Below, in pieces: positions 20,568 to 31,790 of a DNA stretch of 64,000 nucleotides. Numbering within the stretch: the stretch's first letter is position 1; each line of letters begins with the position of its first letter. This DNA is from Talpa occidentalis. Its lineage: Eukaryota > Chordata > Mammalia > Eulipotyphla > Talpidae. The position numbers and the translations under genes are program-made. The stretch spans positions 23,421,784 to 23,485,783 of the forward strand of contig NW_023602073.1 in the NCBI RefSeq assembly GCF_014898055.3. The letters run 5' to 3'. The notes under the pieces were generated by a model. The model was not told the DNA's origin, did not search any database, and worked only from the letters and a program-made list of their open reading frames with translations.

Positions 20568-20950
20568 AAAAATTGTTCCTGGCTTTTAAGACAGAAGAGC
20601 AAACCCAAACAGTGCATAAGTCCAAGTATTCACAGAATGGAATGTTTTCCTAGTGCTGTGATTGGTCTGTTTTAATGGAAACACAGTGGAAGTCTCTTAA
20701 GGCTATTCTCGCTGAGGTCAGACAGTCCCTGATTAACCTCAGAATTCCAGGCTGATGTGACCTTGTAAGAAGCAAATCCAAATGGAGTGGAGTCTTGAAA
20801 ACTTTTTAAAAGGCTTTTCTATCTTGGTTCTGCAGATGCAGGTCTCATTCACTTAGAGATGTTTCCATTGCGTGTGATCATAGAGGCTTTGCAGCTGGAA
20901 AGGTCCATAAACCTGACCCCAGGGCTGAGCAACCTGGCTGCAGGTGAGTG
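20568..20950 (-). pseudogene. Serpin copy A: intron 2 remnant
   Basis: Aligns with 29675-30060 (serpin B intron 2) and 48825-49215 (serpin C intron 2). Shared words include TTCCTGGCTTT, GGTATTCACAGAATGG-like, ATTCACTTAGAGATGTTTC and GCAGGTGAGTGTCAGGTGTGA. It is interrupted by a SINE at 20961 and no exon 2 follows. Confidence 0.8.
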
Positions 20951-20960
20951 TCAGGTGTGA

Positions 20961-21210
20961 CTTTATGCATACAAGAATTGGGCTACAGTCCAGAGGTGTG
21001 GGGTGTAAGAGGATTCACCAGAGACAGAGTGGGCAACACAACAGGCAGATTGACTGAAATACACTGCTGAAGGGATCAGCGGGTGAGGCAGGAGAGGTCT
21101 GCCGCACCATGTGGGTAGCTCCCTGGCCGGGATCAACTGGTGCTGCAGTGGTTGGCAATAGCTTCACAGTGCTAAGACTTTATACCCCTTGTGCCACCAG
21201 GGAGGCCCCC
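20961..21210 (-). mobile_element. tRNA-derived SINE
   Basis: Minus-oriented, head at 21210 (CCACCAGGGAGGCC on plus), tail at 20961. It is inserted at the edge of the serpin A intron remnant. Confidence 0.9.
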
Positions 21211-21423
21211 ACTAAGGGAATTTCTGTGAGTCTGGACTGCCAGGGTTAATGATGACTAGTGGAGCCCAGCACTAGCTCCACACAGCGCCCTCCGCAGGGA
21301 TTCAGCTCCTTTCTGGGGTCAAGGTAAAGTGGGATCTCTGACAAGGACTTGATGGACTATTTCTTACTAAGGGGTGAATGACTGAGATGACATTTGTCAC
21401 CTCTTAAAAGACAAGCTATCCAT

Positions 21424-21696
21424 GGGGTCTTGCTGGTGGCGCAAGTGGTTGAGCACCACACTGTGAAGCTGCCCTCAGCCCCTGCAGCGCGGGTTCGATC
21501 CCGGCCATCTGGCGAGAATCCCACATGGTGCAGCAGACCTCTCCTGTTTTGCCCGCTGCTCCCCTCAGCAATATATTTTGTCAGTCTGCCCATTCTGTTC
21601 CCAACTCTGTCTCCGGTGAATCCTCTCACCCTCTCGTGCATCTGGTCTGTAGCTCAGTTCTTGTATAAAAACAAATAAATCTTAAAAAAAAAAAAA
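21424..21696 (+). mobile_element. tRNA-derived SINE
   Basis: Head GGGTCTTGCTGGTGGCGCAA, box-B-like GGGTTCGATCCCGG, long A tail. Flanks GACAAGCTA and GGCAAGCTA suggest a diverged duplication. Confidence 0.9.
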
Positions 21697-22531
21697 GGCA
21701 AGCTAGCTAGACTCTATATAGGGAATCCACGCTCTACATATACTCCAAACTCTCTCTCCCTGAAGTAAATTTAGCACCTCTTTCAAAGTGGAAAGAAAGA
21801 CCCGCCAGTACAACAAGAAACAGAGTCAGCTCCAAACAGCACCCTTGATGGTACTTGGTGAAAATATCCTCGATACCTCAGGTACCAAAGGGAGTTCAGA
21901 CCCCACCCTCCCCTCATAAGGCTGGGTGGACTTGCCGAACACCTTGATGATTCACAACTCTGTGAATGAAGTATTTCTTGACCATTGTCCTAAATTTTTA
22001 CCCTATTTTTACCCACTGTATATTGAAATAGAATGTCTATGGTTGAATATTAAAGTGACTACTGGGGAGAGGATGCTGGCTTGGGTCTTCTCTTGAACTA
22101 CATGGGTTTGTATTTACCAAACAGTGTAGGACTTGAGGTGTGAAGTAATCCATCAAAACTTCTTCCCTGCTCTTGCAAGTCTCGGTTTGAAAAGGGAAGG
22201 AGAAGATCCTTTATAATGCAAAAGGGCAGAGAAAACTACATAATGAGGTGCACAAATGGTCTCCACAGTTAAAAAAAAAAAAAAAAGAGTTTAAAACTGA
22301 GACTGTAGCTGCCTGTGAGTTTGTGGGAAGAAAGAGCCAAGATGTATGGGAAGCCTGTCATGGTTATGTTGAAGTCCCCAGAGGAAATCTGTTCCTTCTC
22401 CGCATGTCTCACAGCACTAGAGACCCACGTACGAACTTCCCCAGGAGGCTAAAATGAGAATGTCGAGAGGAGGAGCTGCCTGCAAAAGTTGAAAGTTGAG
22501 CTGCATGAACCAAAGACACATTGTTCTGCAT

Positions 22532-22595
22532 TACTTTTAAAGATTCATTTACTTATGCATACAAGAACTGGGGTACAGGCCAGAGGTGTGGGGGG
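22532..22595 (-). repeat. SINE 3'-end fragment
   Basis: Only the tail-proximal 60 bp (TTATGCATACAAGAACTGGGG and CAGGCCAGAGGTGTGGGG on plus). Confidence 0.75.
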
Positions 22596-22984
22596 TATGA
22601 TCCCAAATGACCCAGAACTATTCCTTGGGAAGTTTCTCCTGTCATCCCTGCCCTTGAATTGCCACTTAGAGAGCCCCATCTTCCACCACAGCCCACATAA
22701 GCCAGCACTGCCATAGCACAAGTACCATAATAGACGTGGAGAGATTTATGAGAAAACACCCATGTTGTTGGGGGAAATGAGACCTTTGCCCTCCCTCCCC
22801 CTTTGCATAACAGTCTCTCCTACTCCATTTTTCTTTTGGTCATTTCTTGGCATTTTTACATGAGACCCCCGCTTCTTGACGCCATGGCACCTCACAAGAG
22901 CTACACATGGGGTCAGATAAGTAGAACAGAATAGAGAATGCAAGGGATCCCCAGTCAGCTCTTCATTAATGTTCTGAACAAATT

Positions 22985-24090
22985 AAAATTTCCAGTCAAA
23001 AATGGGCAGAAAAACTAAGAAGATATTTCTCCAAAGAAAAAATGCAAATGGCCATTAGGCATATGAAAAATTTTCAACATGGGCCTCTTTGCTGGTGCAA
23101 GGGGTTAAGACTCAGTACTATGAAGCTATCAGCAGCCTCTGCAGCATGAATTCAATCCCCAGCCAGGGAGTTACCCACATGGTGCAGCAGATCTCTCCTA
23201 TCTTGCCCGCTGCTCCCCTCAGCAGTGTATTTCAGTAGATCTGCCTGTTCTGCTCCCCATTCTGTCTCTGGTGAATCCTCTCACCCCCACACCTCTGGCC
23301 TGTACCCCAGCTATTGTATGCACAAATAAATAAAAAATAAATCTTAAAAAATTTTATTTCAACATGACTAGTTAGCAGGAAAATGCAAATCAGAAACACC
23401 CAGAGATACCACTTCACTCTTTTGTGAATAGCCCACATTAAAAAAAAAACATTATGGTGGAGAGGATGTGGAGACATAGAACCCTCTTCCACTACTGTTG
23501 GGAATGGAAACTGGTCCAGCCACAATGGAAAGATGTGTAGATCCTCAGAACCCTAAAAATGGATTTAACATATGATCCAGAGATTCCACTCCTAGGAATC
23601 TACCCAAGGGGTGCAAAAACACTAAATCAAAAGGAAACCCACACTCTACTGCAGCACTATTTACAATAGTCAAGATATGGAAACAACCCAAATGTCCCAA
23701 CATAGAGGAATGCATCACAAAGTTGTGGAATATTTATATCATGGGATATTACTCAGCGATCAAAAAAGATAAACTCATGCCATTTATGACAATGTGGAAG
23801 GAGAGGGAAGAGCCAGAAGAGTCAGAAGGAACAAGACAACTAATGGATGGTCTTAATTCTATGTGGCATATAGAGAAATCAAGCAAATAGTCAAGAAAAA
23901 GTCAAAATTAGCAAGCTGACCTACCCTTGATGCACACAGCAAAAGAAAGAGAAGGGGTAGGGGCAAGACAGGGAAAGGAAGAACACAAGGGAATATGGTG
24001 ATGGTTCACAGGTGATATGGTGGTGGGAAAACCATGGGGACTACAATAATACAAGAAAAATTTCATTAAAAATAAAAAAATTTAATGGTC
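22985..24090 (+). mobile_element. Old L1 3'-end fragment (SINE inside)
   Basis: Diverged ORF2 C-terminus (CAGTCAAAAATGGGCAGA, GGAATGGAAACTGGTCCAG, TGATCCAGAGATTCCACTCC), 3' UTR and AATAAAAAAATTTAA end. A SINE splits it at 23081-23351. Confidence 0.8.
23081..23351 (+). mobile_element. tRNA-derived SINE in an L1
   Basis: Full-length copy flanked by TTTCAACAT at about 23072-23080 and again at about 23357-23365, a target-site duplication inside L1 sequence. Confidence 0.9.
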
Positions 24091-24457
24091 TTAAAAGTCT
24101 ATAGGACAAAGTTCCAAGCATATTGTCTTTATGAAACAGACCCTTAATTGGGGTGCTCTCCTCTTTCAACTGATTGTTTATTAGGCTCCCTGCATCTCCA
24201 AGAGTGTCTATGATGACTTCTAAAGTTTTATATATTAACAGAACCACAGTATGTTCATGTTTCCCTGCACAGATTACTGCTTTGTCAAGAGTCTACATGT
24301 GTGGGGTATTTGTTTGAATTTGATGTTTTCAGAAACGACCACTGGAGTTTTTCAGTGTAAAGGAGGAAAATCAATCCCCCACCAAAGTAAATGGATGTGA
24401 AGACCCAACAGGGTTGCACTTACAAAGGAAATTAAAAATTTGGTTTTCAATAGTAGT

Positions 24458-24463
24458 TTTATT
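24458..24463 (-). terminator. Poly(A) signal of serpin B
   Basis: AATAAA on the minus strand, 70 nt after the stop codon. The same signal is kept in copy C. Confidence 0.75.
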
Positions 24464-24532
24464 GGTGAAGTTACAGCTGTATTATAAGTCAGATGATAAA
24501 ACTTTAAGTTTGACCTTGTATTTCTACAGCCT

Positions 24533-24940
24533 CTAAGGGGAACACAATCTGCCTAAGAACAGGATGCTGCCAGAGGAGTTGTGACGAATCATGAAGATAA
24601 ATGGATGGTCCGCAACAAAATCGAAATCTTCACCTGGCATCGCCAGTAACATGGCTATGACAGCTGTGGCAGCCGCTGCCTCTGTGCCCTCCTCGCTCAC
24701 CTCCACAAAGGACTTGTGGATAACTTTTGATACGACAATATCACAGGCTTCTGTCATGCCAGACAGATCAGCCTTGCTGCCGCTGAAGAGATCTTCCACA
24801 CCCATGAGAACCAGGTGGGACCTGAGATCGTAGGTCTCCTCCAGCTTGAATTTGGGCAAGTGGACATTGACATTCCTATGACACATATTCTCAGGTTTGG
24901 TCCACTCACTCAGTTTTTCCAGAGTCAACTGCTGCTCAAT
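24533..24940 (-). CDS. SERPINB1-like: Serpin B coding exon 7 (reactive-centre loop, stop)
   Basis: 408 nt including TAG at 24535-24533, residues 246-380. It carries the hinge, the reactive-centre loop and the C-terminal strands. The stretch from Gly330 to HPF is 30 residues, versus 27 in copy C. Confidence 0.95.
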   Translation of the reverse strand: MEQQLTLEKLSEWTKPENMCHRNVNVHLPKFKLEETYDLRSHLVLMGVEDLFSGSKADLSGMTEACDIVVSKVIHKSFVEVSEEGTEAAAATAVIAMLLAMPGEDFDFVADHPFIFMIRHNSSGSILFLGRLCSP

Positions 24941-27900
24941 CTGGAATTACAATGTGCAAAGGAATACAATTTTATATAGTTAAGTACTAAAGCCTTATTT
25001 AAAGGAACAGACCATCATGTCTGTTGCTACTTTGTTTCCTTCCTGTTTTGTGCCAGTTCTTTCCAGCAATTGGGATAATGAGAGAGTGTGTGTTCCAAGT
25101 CATCCAGGGCCCCAGTGCAGGGAGGTTGGACATCAGTCCAACAAACAACCATCCATCCATCTCTCCATCCACCCACTTGTCCATGCATCCACCCACACAC
25201 CATCTATATACCCACTCACCCAACATACACCCACATACTTACCCATGTATCTATCCATTCATCCGGGACTCAATAATGCTCTGCCATACTGTATCACTGT
25301 GAGGGACCCTGATGGTTATAATTACTGTGAAGGCTATATTACATATTAGCTAAATTTGGTTGAGTGGTGTAAAGGAAAATGTAAAAGTTTTCTTCTATTT
25401 ATTCTATTACATTTATTCTGAACCCACTAATCACTGTGGTGATCTGTGACTCCACACAGCTGAAATAATACCTAATAGATTTAGCTCCTAGGGAAAAATA
25501 GAAAAGCTTCTAGTTCCTCATCTGAAATGGGGGTAATAACAGCACCTACCTTATAATACTGCCATGAGCATTAAATGAGTTGGCATATCATAAGTGGTTT
25601 GTAATCATCCACTGTTATCACTGCTGTTTTAATACACTGACTGGACTAGACAAGAACCATGGTTTCACTTGTTCTGTGGATGGTGGTCATCCCTTTCATG
25701 AGACTCTCTTTTTATAATCAGAGAACAGATGAAGAGGAAATACAACTGAAATCAGAAACACATTAATTTTAAGAGATCCCTATACAAATGCCATCCCTTG
25801 CAAATGGCTAATATATTAGAACCCCTTCCTGACAGAAAGTCTGGTGAAGAAAGGGGTAGAGAAAACATATAGCAGGCTGGAGACACTGAAGAACAAACAC
25901 AATCCTCACTGTTTTGCCTGGTCCGAGCCCTGGCAAGAGATACCATCAAGAGCTTGTGGTAGAAACTTCATACAAATTCACAATAGGAAACGGGCTTAAC
26001 CCTCAAGCTAACATCTGAGGAGTCTATTTCTATCAGGTAGTTTTGGAAATTTAATTCACATACTGTATGAATTGTAGGGCAAGAGCGTGTATAGAAGGAC
26101 TTTAGAGTGTGTGATGAAGCTATAAGCCATAGATCTGGGGGTTTTAATAAAAAACAATTCATTATAATAAAAACACCCCTCCATCTCAAAAGCTTACTTA
26201 AGAGAGCTTGCCTGAGTTGCCACTGACCAGCATTACACCTAGGGTTGGTCTTTACACGGTCCCCACCATGTTCACTGACATTCCCTGAAATTCTAAACAT
26301 AGGACTCCCAGCTAGTAAAGGTGATGCGCTAGATTACAAAAGAATGGGGAAGTGAAGTGACATCAGTAAAGGTATAACGAGCACTGACCACTCAGCACAC
26401 ACAGGAGGACTCACACAGGAAAAGAGAGAGAAAGACGAAAGGCAGGAGCATCACCTTCTCCAGCCCTGTGGACTCGTCCTCTATGTCATCGGGCAGCAGG
26501 ATGACCATGCTGAGCTCCCCGCCCTTGTATGGCAGTTCCAGCACGTGGCACTGGAGCTCCTGGATGTAGCCAAATGGCAGTTTCTTCTCCTGGTACATCA
26601 TTTTCACCGTTTTTGTTTCTTTCTGAAAAGATGACAAATAATTTTAGCTGCATTCTTATAGAGCAAACAATATTTTTAGGCAGTGCATGGGCTCACCTTA
26701 TTCAACTTAAATGGGGCATCCCTGGTTTCCTCTTTTCTGAATTCATCCTGCCAGGTGCCTTTGAAGTAGATGGCATTCACCAGCACAAGCTTAGTCATGG
26801 GATTCACCACACGCGCAGCCAGCAGTTCTGGAATTTTCCCTTAAAAAGATAAAGTTTTTTCTTGTTGTTATTAATCCACACTACAGCACAGAAATGCACT
26901 TCAAACACACCTTTTCCATTTCATTTCCCTTGAACATGGTGTCGAGTGAAACCCCCATGGTGTGTCTAACTGCACCAACTCACCAGGCTGATGAATGACA
27001 CACCCACCCACCCACCCCCAGGGCCTCTACTTCAAAATGAGTCTAATATGCTAAAGAGCAGAAAACAGGAAAATGCCCCTTTTCTGGAGTGTGATCACAA
27101 GGAGTCTTGTTTGTGAATGGCCATTTTTTGCAGGAAAAAATATACAGTCTTGCATGATAATGTTTTGAGTCACTAGTAAGTCAGTCCTGCCAATCCGCTA
27201 GGTGGCAGCAACCCTCAAAATATGCAAAGGCAGGATGATTCCTCCACTGAATTGCGGGCTCCACTAAGCAAACCCTCACACATGCCGGGTGTCTGTAGAT
27301 GCCTTGTCTCATTCCATGACCTGGAGTTGAGGTGGGAGGAGAGACAGATGCCCAGCTCAACAGCACATCCCACCGCCATGCCAGACCCTGAGCCAGGATG
27401 CAGGAAAAGGTTCATGACCCAGAAGTGTGTGAGCCCCGATTCACACTCTCAGGGTATTTCCTGCCAATGGTGGATTAAATAATTTGGACTGGCTGGATTC
27501 CCCTCCCACACCCCCAATTTTTATCCCTTGTAATCTATAGTCAATATTAGCCTTAACTTTAAAATGTAAAGTTACTGGCCTCCCTGGTGGCTCAAGGGGT
27601 TAAGCACCACACTATGAAGCTATCCGCAGCCTCTGCAGCCTGAGTTTGAACCCCAGCCAGACAGGGAGCTACCCACGTGGCGCAGCAGACCTCTCCTGTC
27701 TGGCCTGCTGCTCCCCTCAGCAGTGTATTTCAGTCAATCTGCCTGTTCTGTTCCCCACTCTGTCTCTGGTGAGTCCTCTCACCCCCTGCACCTCTGGCCT
27801 GTCCCCGGTTCTTTTATGTATAAATAAATAAATCTTGAAAAAAACAGGTAAAGTTACATTTGAGGGAATTTTGGGGGGGGAATATTTAGCTGCTTTGGTT

Positions 27901-30900
27901 AAATCATTTCTAAGATTCCACTGCAAGAATCTGTTGAAAGCTGTTCAGCACTGGACAGGAGGTGTACCCCAATGGTGAAGTAGGGGTGAGGAGATAGGGA
28001 GAGGGTGTAGAGAGGGCATCCCATGCAGGTGGGAAGCTGGAGACGCAGATGCAGGACCCTCTGCTAGGACCACACTCTGTCCACCCTCTTACCTTCCGTT
28101 TGTCCTTTGACCCACTCGTTGATCACCTTCCTGGCATCTTCACAGGAGCCCTGGAAATCCACACTGGCCAGCTCAGTGCCATATAGTTCCTGAATTGACG
28201 CTAGGAACTCCTATTTAAAAAGAGGGAGAAGACATTTTCTATGATCTTTAGAAGCAATAGAAATTGACCTCAAAGGCATGCATTTCCTTATAATGCAAAG
28301 ATTCTAACCATTTTTTTTTAATATGGGAAAAAATACATAACATGACATTATTCAACTTAACCATTTTTAAGTGTAAAGATCAGTAAGTTTAGCATTGTAT
28401 AAAATACCCAATCTTTCCTAACGCTCATAAATAATGAATACTGACTGCACTTGGAAGTGAATGATGGCGTCACTCTTGCCTTAACCAGTCAGGACCACGC
28501 TCTTCATTGGGAAGACGAGAGTGAAATCACAGCACTTCAAGAGAACATCGTCTATTACCTATTTCCGTTCCTTTTTTTCTGAATATATATAAAAATTAGA
28601 AGTGACTTCTAAGACTTCATTTGCTGGAGGAAAACATGCATTGTCTTATGAATTTTATAACATGAGGCAGAAAGTACTTACAGGGAGGAAATTATAGGTT
28701 TTCTCTCCAAATAACCTATTAGCCAGTTTCAGCACATAGGAGGCGTCACGTTTTTTGACAGCAGCGATCAGACTCTGAAATCTGGAATGAACCTTCTCAA
28801 CCCCGTCAAAATGAAGAGTCTAAAATGAAGAAAACATTTTCTATAAACATTTACTTTGAAATTATAAAGTGATTCCCAGGCATTTGCTCCCATCAAAGGA
28901 ATGTGTTGTCATTACTAAGCACGGAGGACCGCACGTAGGACCTTCTGAGTCTTTCATTGGATATCAAATGATGGAGAACCCCAAACTGACAGCTTTGTAA
29001 GACCTAATCATCCCACATTAGACACTGTTTCTATATCACTTTTTTGGTTATAATTCTAGTTCTGCAAATATTTCTACATGTCTTCCTTTTCCCCGAGAAA
29101 ATAATACATGGTCTCTTCACATGTATGTACAAATCTATTTTTGCATTATATAATTTTATCAAATACAATTTTGCTGAAAGTTCTGAGAAATCAACAGTAA
29201 AAGTAGAAATCATCACTTCTTCAGGGACAAATATATTATGGGTTGAGGGGTTTTCTTTAATTACCATTGGGCATCAGTAACTCACTTATTTAAAAAACAC
29301 TTTTTTTTTAAACTTAACATTTAAGAAATGTTTAATTCCCCACCTATCAATTGCAAATCAAGAATTATTTTAGGGGCCTCTGTGGTGGCTCAAGGGGTTG
29401 GGACACAACCTATGAAGCTATCTGCAGCCTCTGCAGCACAAGTTTGATCCCCAGTCCACCAGGGAGCAACCCACATGGTGCAGCAGATCTATCCTGTCTC
29501 ACCTGCTGCTCCCCTCCGCAGTGTACCTCGGTCAGTCTGCCTGTTCTGTTCCCCACTCTGTCTCTGGTGGATCCTCTCACCCCCCAGACCTCTGGCATGT
29601 GCCCCAGCTCTTGTATGCATAAATAAAGATATAATCTTTTAAAAAATATTTTATAGGTATGTGAGGACTGGGCTGTTCCTGGCTTTGAAGACACAGAAGA
29701 GAAATCTCTACAGTGCACAAGTCCAGGTATTCACAGAATGGGATGTTTGCCTAGTGCTGTGATGATTCTGTTTTAATGGAAACGGAGCGGAAGGCTCTTA
29801 AGACTATTCTCACTGAGGTCACCCAATCCCAGAAAGCCACAGAATAGAGGCTGATGTGACATTTTAAGAAGCAAAGACAAATTAGTACCGTGTAATCTTG
29901 AATATTTTAAAAGGCTTTTCTGTCTATGGTTTTGCAGATGCGGGTCTCATTCACTTAGAGATGTTTCTGTGAAGCGGGGTCATAGAGGCTTTGCAGCTGC
30001 AAAGGCACATAACCCTGACCCCAGGGCTGGCCATACCGGCTGCAGGTGAGTGTCAGGTGTGAATGGGGTGGCAGAAAGCCCTTCTCTGCAGCTACTCTTT
30101 TCCCTCACTGTCAGGAAAAGCCAGAGTCCCTCTCTCGGAAATAGGCACACCTGGCACAGGTGTCCCCCACTCCTATAAGGGGAGCAGAAGGTGGCATCAC
30201 CCGCCTTTCCTGCCGGGAGAGTGACCTGCAGTAAGTCACCCAGGGCTTGTCCCTGCCCTGCAGCCCCCTCCAGGATCAGGCTCCCAGTTCTCTGCAGCCC
30301 TCATGCCCACAGAGCCCAGGACATCAGAACTTAGAGCCACACCCAGCACTGGGCACAGGAGGGACCTCAGAATACAGAGTCCCCTGTCTCCTTGTGCCCC
30401 TCAAGCCAGTCCACCAAGTTCCACAGCAGTGCATTTCCGGGTGTCCGTCTGCTCAGAAGTAATTTATGTGACAGGCGTTCTCTGTTCCTAGCAGGTCTGC
30501 ACATGCAAAGCTACCCAGGAATATGGAAAGGGCTATTCCTGGAGGAGAGGCTGAGGCCACAGATCCAGGTCTGGCAGCTAGAACAGCAGAGGCCTGCCCT
30601 GCCCCAGGGGTCCTACACTGCTGCTCCCCCATCCTGGGCTAATCACACCACAGAGCTGGCACCTAGTAGGTGCTCATTAAACAAGGTATTCAAAGGGAAA
30701 ACCTGCAGCCAATGGACTGTGCCTAGGGCTTTTCCTGAAAGTCTCCCCCACAGTGGGGATCTGAGCACAGAAACAGATTTTACATGCGCAGGAAGAGCCC
30801 CAAGGCCGGCTCTCCCCATCCTCGGCACAGACACTGCCAGGGAAGAAGGGGTCGTTCACTCGCTCTCTTTGTTTCTGCTGACCTTGGACAGCTGGGCCGC

Positions 30901-31050
30901 TGTGTTGCCTCTGGTCCCCAGGAAGACCATGGCCAGCGCCGAGGAGATGCTCAGGGGAGAGAAGAAGAGGTTCCCACGGGGGCGGTCTTCACTCAGGGTG
31001 CGGAACAGGTCCAGGGCAAAGGCAGAGTTGGCGGCGCTCAGCTGCTCCAT
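24533..31050 (-). CDS. SERPINB1-like: SERPINB1-like serpin, copy B (intact, six coding exons)
   Basis: Exons (minus): 31050-30883, 28819-28682, 28210-28093, 26839-26697, 26622-26455, 24940-24533. All junctions are GT-AG and join in frame to 380 aa; human SERPINB1 has 379. The family are cytosolic and nuclear clade-B serpins that trap neutrophil elastase, cathepsin G and proteinase 3. The protein has no signal peptide. It starts MEQLSAAN and ends FLGRLCSP, with the serpin signature [11 protein letters not shown] near the end. Hinge is GTEAAAAT (P15-P8, residues 330-337), compatible with inhibition. P1 by alignment is Leu344, where human has Cys. The loop is one residue longer than in human. 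Closest relative in the window is copy C. Whether it is the direct SERPINB1 orthologue cannot be told from sequence alone. Confidence 0.93.
25138..25265. repeat. (CCAT/CACC)n microsatellite in intron 6 of serpin B
   Basis: Imperfect tetranucleotide tract CCATCCATCCATC...ACCCACACACC. The corresponding tract in copy C is at about 44650-44770 with a different length. Confidence 0.8.
26455..26622 (-). CDS. SERPINB1-like: Serpin B coding exon 6
   Basis: 168 nt, residues 190-245, with VKMMYQ and [11 protein letters not shown], a clade-B hallmark. Confidence 0.95.
26697..26839 (-). CDS. SERPINB1-like: Serpin B coding exon 5
   Basis: 143 nt, residues 142-189, including [14 protein letters not shown], the conserved serpin breach/shutter strand. 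The acceptor reads TTTTTAAG and is also an L1 endonuclease consensus, which matters for copy D. Confidence 0.95.
27577..27846 (+). mobile_element. tRNA-derived SINE in serpin B intron 4
   Basis: Flanked by GTAAAGTTAC on both sides. The same insertion is present in copy D (60200-60467), so it predates that duplication. Confidence 0.95.
28093..28210 (-). CDS. SERPINB1-like: Serpin B coding exon 4
   Basis: 118 nt, residues 103-141, EFLAS...VKGQTE, split glycine codon at the 3' end. The donor is GTAAGAG. Confidence 0.95.
28682..28819 (-). CDS. SERPINB1-like: Serpin B coding exon 3
   Basis: 138 nt, residues 57-102, ending GEKTYNFLP. Acceptor TTTTAG and donor GTAAGTA are intact. Confidence 0.95.
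29373..29648 (+). mobile_element. tRNA-derived SINE in serpin B intron 2
   Basis: Full-length with a diverged flanking repeat (GAATTATTTTAG / AATATTTTATAG). Present at the same place in copy D (62017-62292) and absent from copy C. Confidence 0.95.
30883..31050 (-). CDS. SERPINB1-like: Serpin B coding exon 2 (start codon)
   Basis: 168 nt, residues 1-56, from ATG at 31050 to AAG before the GTCAGC donor. It encodes helix A to sheet start and the SISSALAMV block. The start is chosen because it gives the typical clade-B N-terminus without a signal peptide. Confidence 0.95.
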
Positions 31051-31410
31051 GGCGAGGCTGCAACACAGACCCGAGCTGGCCTGGAAACTCGCAAGTAGTA
31101 AGGGGAGGAAGGGAGGCCCCGGGAGAAAATGAAGCAACCTGATCTCAGGCCTGCAGTCGCCAAGCCTGGCCTTCCTCCCCTCCCCACCCGCCTGGCCCAG
31201 AACTCCAGGGTGCAGAGGACCCCAGGCTGCACCGGGGTCCTGAGCTTGGTGCACAGTGCAGGCAGCATGGGGAGCTCCCACGGGAGCACCGAGTCTCCAC
31301 CCAGCCAAGGCGATCCAGGCTTGGGCTGCTGGCAATCTCAGCATGGAAGCCCCTGCTGGCCTCTGTTGCTCACCCCACCTCCATGCAGCGCCCGTGTTTC
31401 CAGATCCTAC

Positions 31411-31452
31411 CTGCTGGTCTGCTGGACTGGATTCTGAGGAAGGGTGAATCTA
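31411..31452 (-). other. SERPINB1-like: Serpin B non-coding exon 1 (predicted)
   Basis: Lies about 25-30 bp downstream of a TATA box and ends at a strong donor (CCAGCAG then GTAGGATC). SERPINB1-type genes have an untranslated first exon. The exact start is inferred. Confidence 0.6.
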
Positions 31453-31477
31453 TGCTGAAGATCCTCTTGCAGAAGAT

Positions 31478-31486
31478 CTTATATAG
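31478..31486 (-). promoter_or_regulatory. TATA box of serpin B
   Basis: Minus strand reads ACTATATAAG, about 25-30 bp before the predicted exon 1 start and about 430 bp upstream of the start codon. Confidence 0.6.
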
Positions 31487-31531
31487 TTGTGGAAGGGAGT
31501 GCCCTGGCAGCTGGCAGCTCTCCCCGGGGGC

Positions 31532-31790
31532 ATTTTATTTATTTATTTATGCATAAAAGAACTTGGCTGTAGTCCAGAGGTGCAGGGGTGTGAAAGGATT
31601 CACCAGAGACAGAGTGGGGAAAAGACAGGTGGATCTACTGAAATACACTGCTGAGGGGAGCAGCGGGGAGACAGGAGAGGTCTGCTGCGCCATGTGGGTA
31701 GCTCCCTGTCCAAGGATCGAACTCGTGCTGCAGTGGCTGCAGATAGCTTCATAGGTTGTGTCTTGCCCACTTATGCCACCAGGGAGGTCC
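31532..31790 (-). mobile_element. tRNA-derived SINE upstream of serpin B
   Basis: Minus-oriented full copy with head at 31790 and (ATTT)n tail at 31532, about 50 bp upstream of the TATA box. It separates the proximal promoter from anything further upstream. Confidence 0.9.

Larger units (their letters stand above)
21211..22984. other. Intergenic with SINEs only
   Basis: Apart from a full SINE and a SINE tail fragment, I see no gene, repeat unit or promoter in this stretch. Confidence 0.4.

Noticed and set aside
25138..25265. CRISPR-like spaced repeat
   Set aside because: It is a simple imperfect tetranucleotide microsatellite in an intron of a eukaryotic gene.
30247..31132. Plus-strand frames of up to 246 aa across serpin B exon 2
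   Set aside because: They run antisense to a supported exon and show no conserved domain. The length is explained by GC-rich composition.
31038..31344. Upstream in-frame extension of serpin B exon 2 (frame open from 31344)
   Set aside because: No LTR or TATA box precedes it, and the predicted exon 1 with its promoter lies at 31411-31486. It is probably just open intron 1 sequence, unlike the LTR-linked case in copy C.
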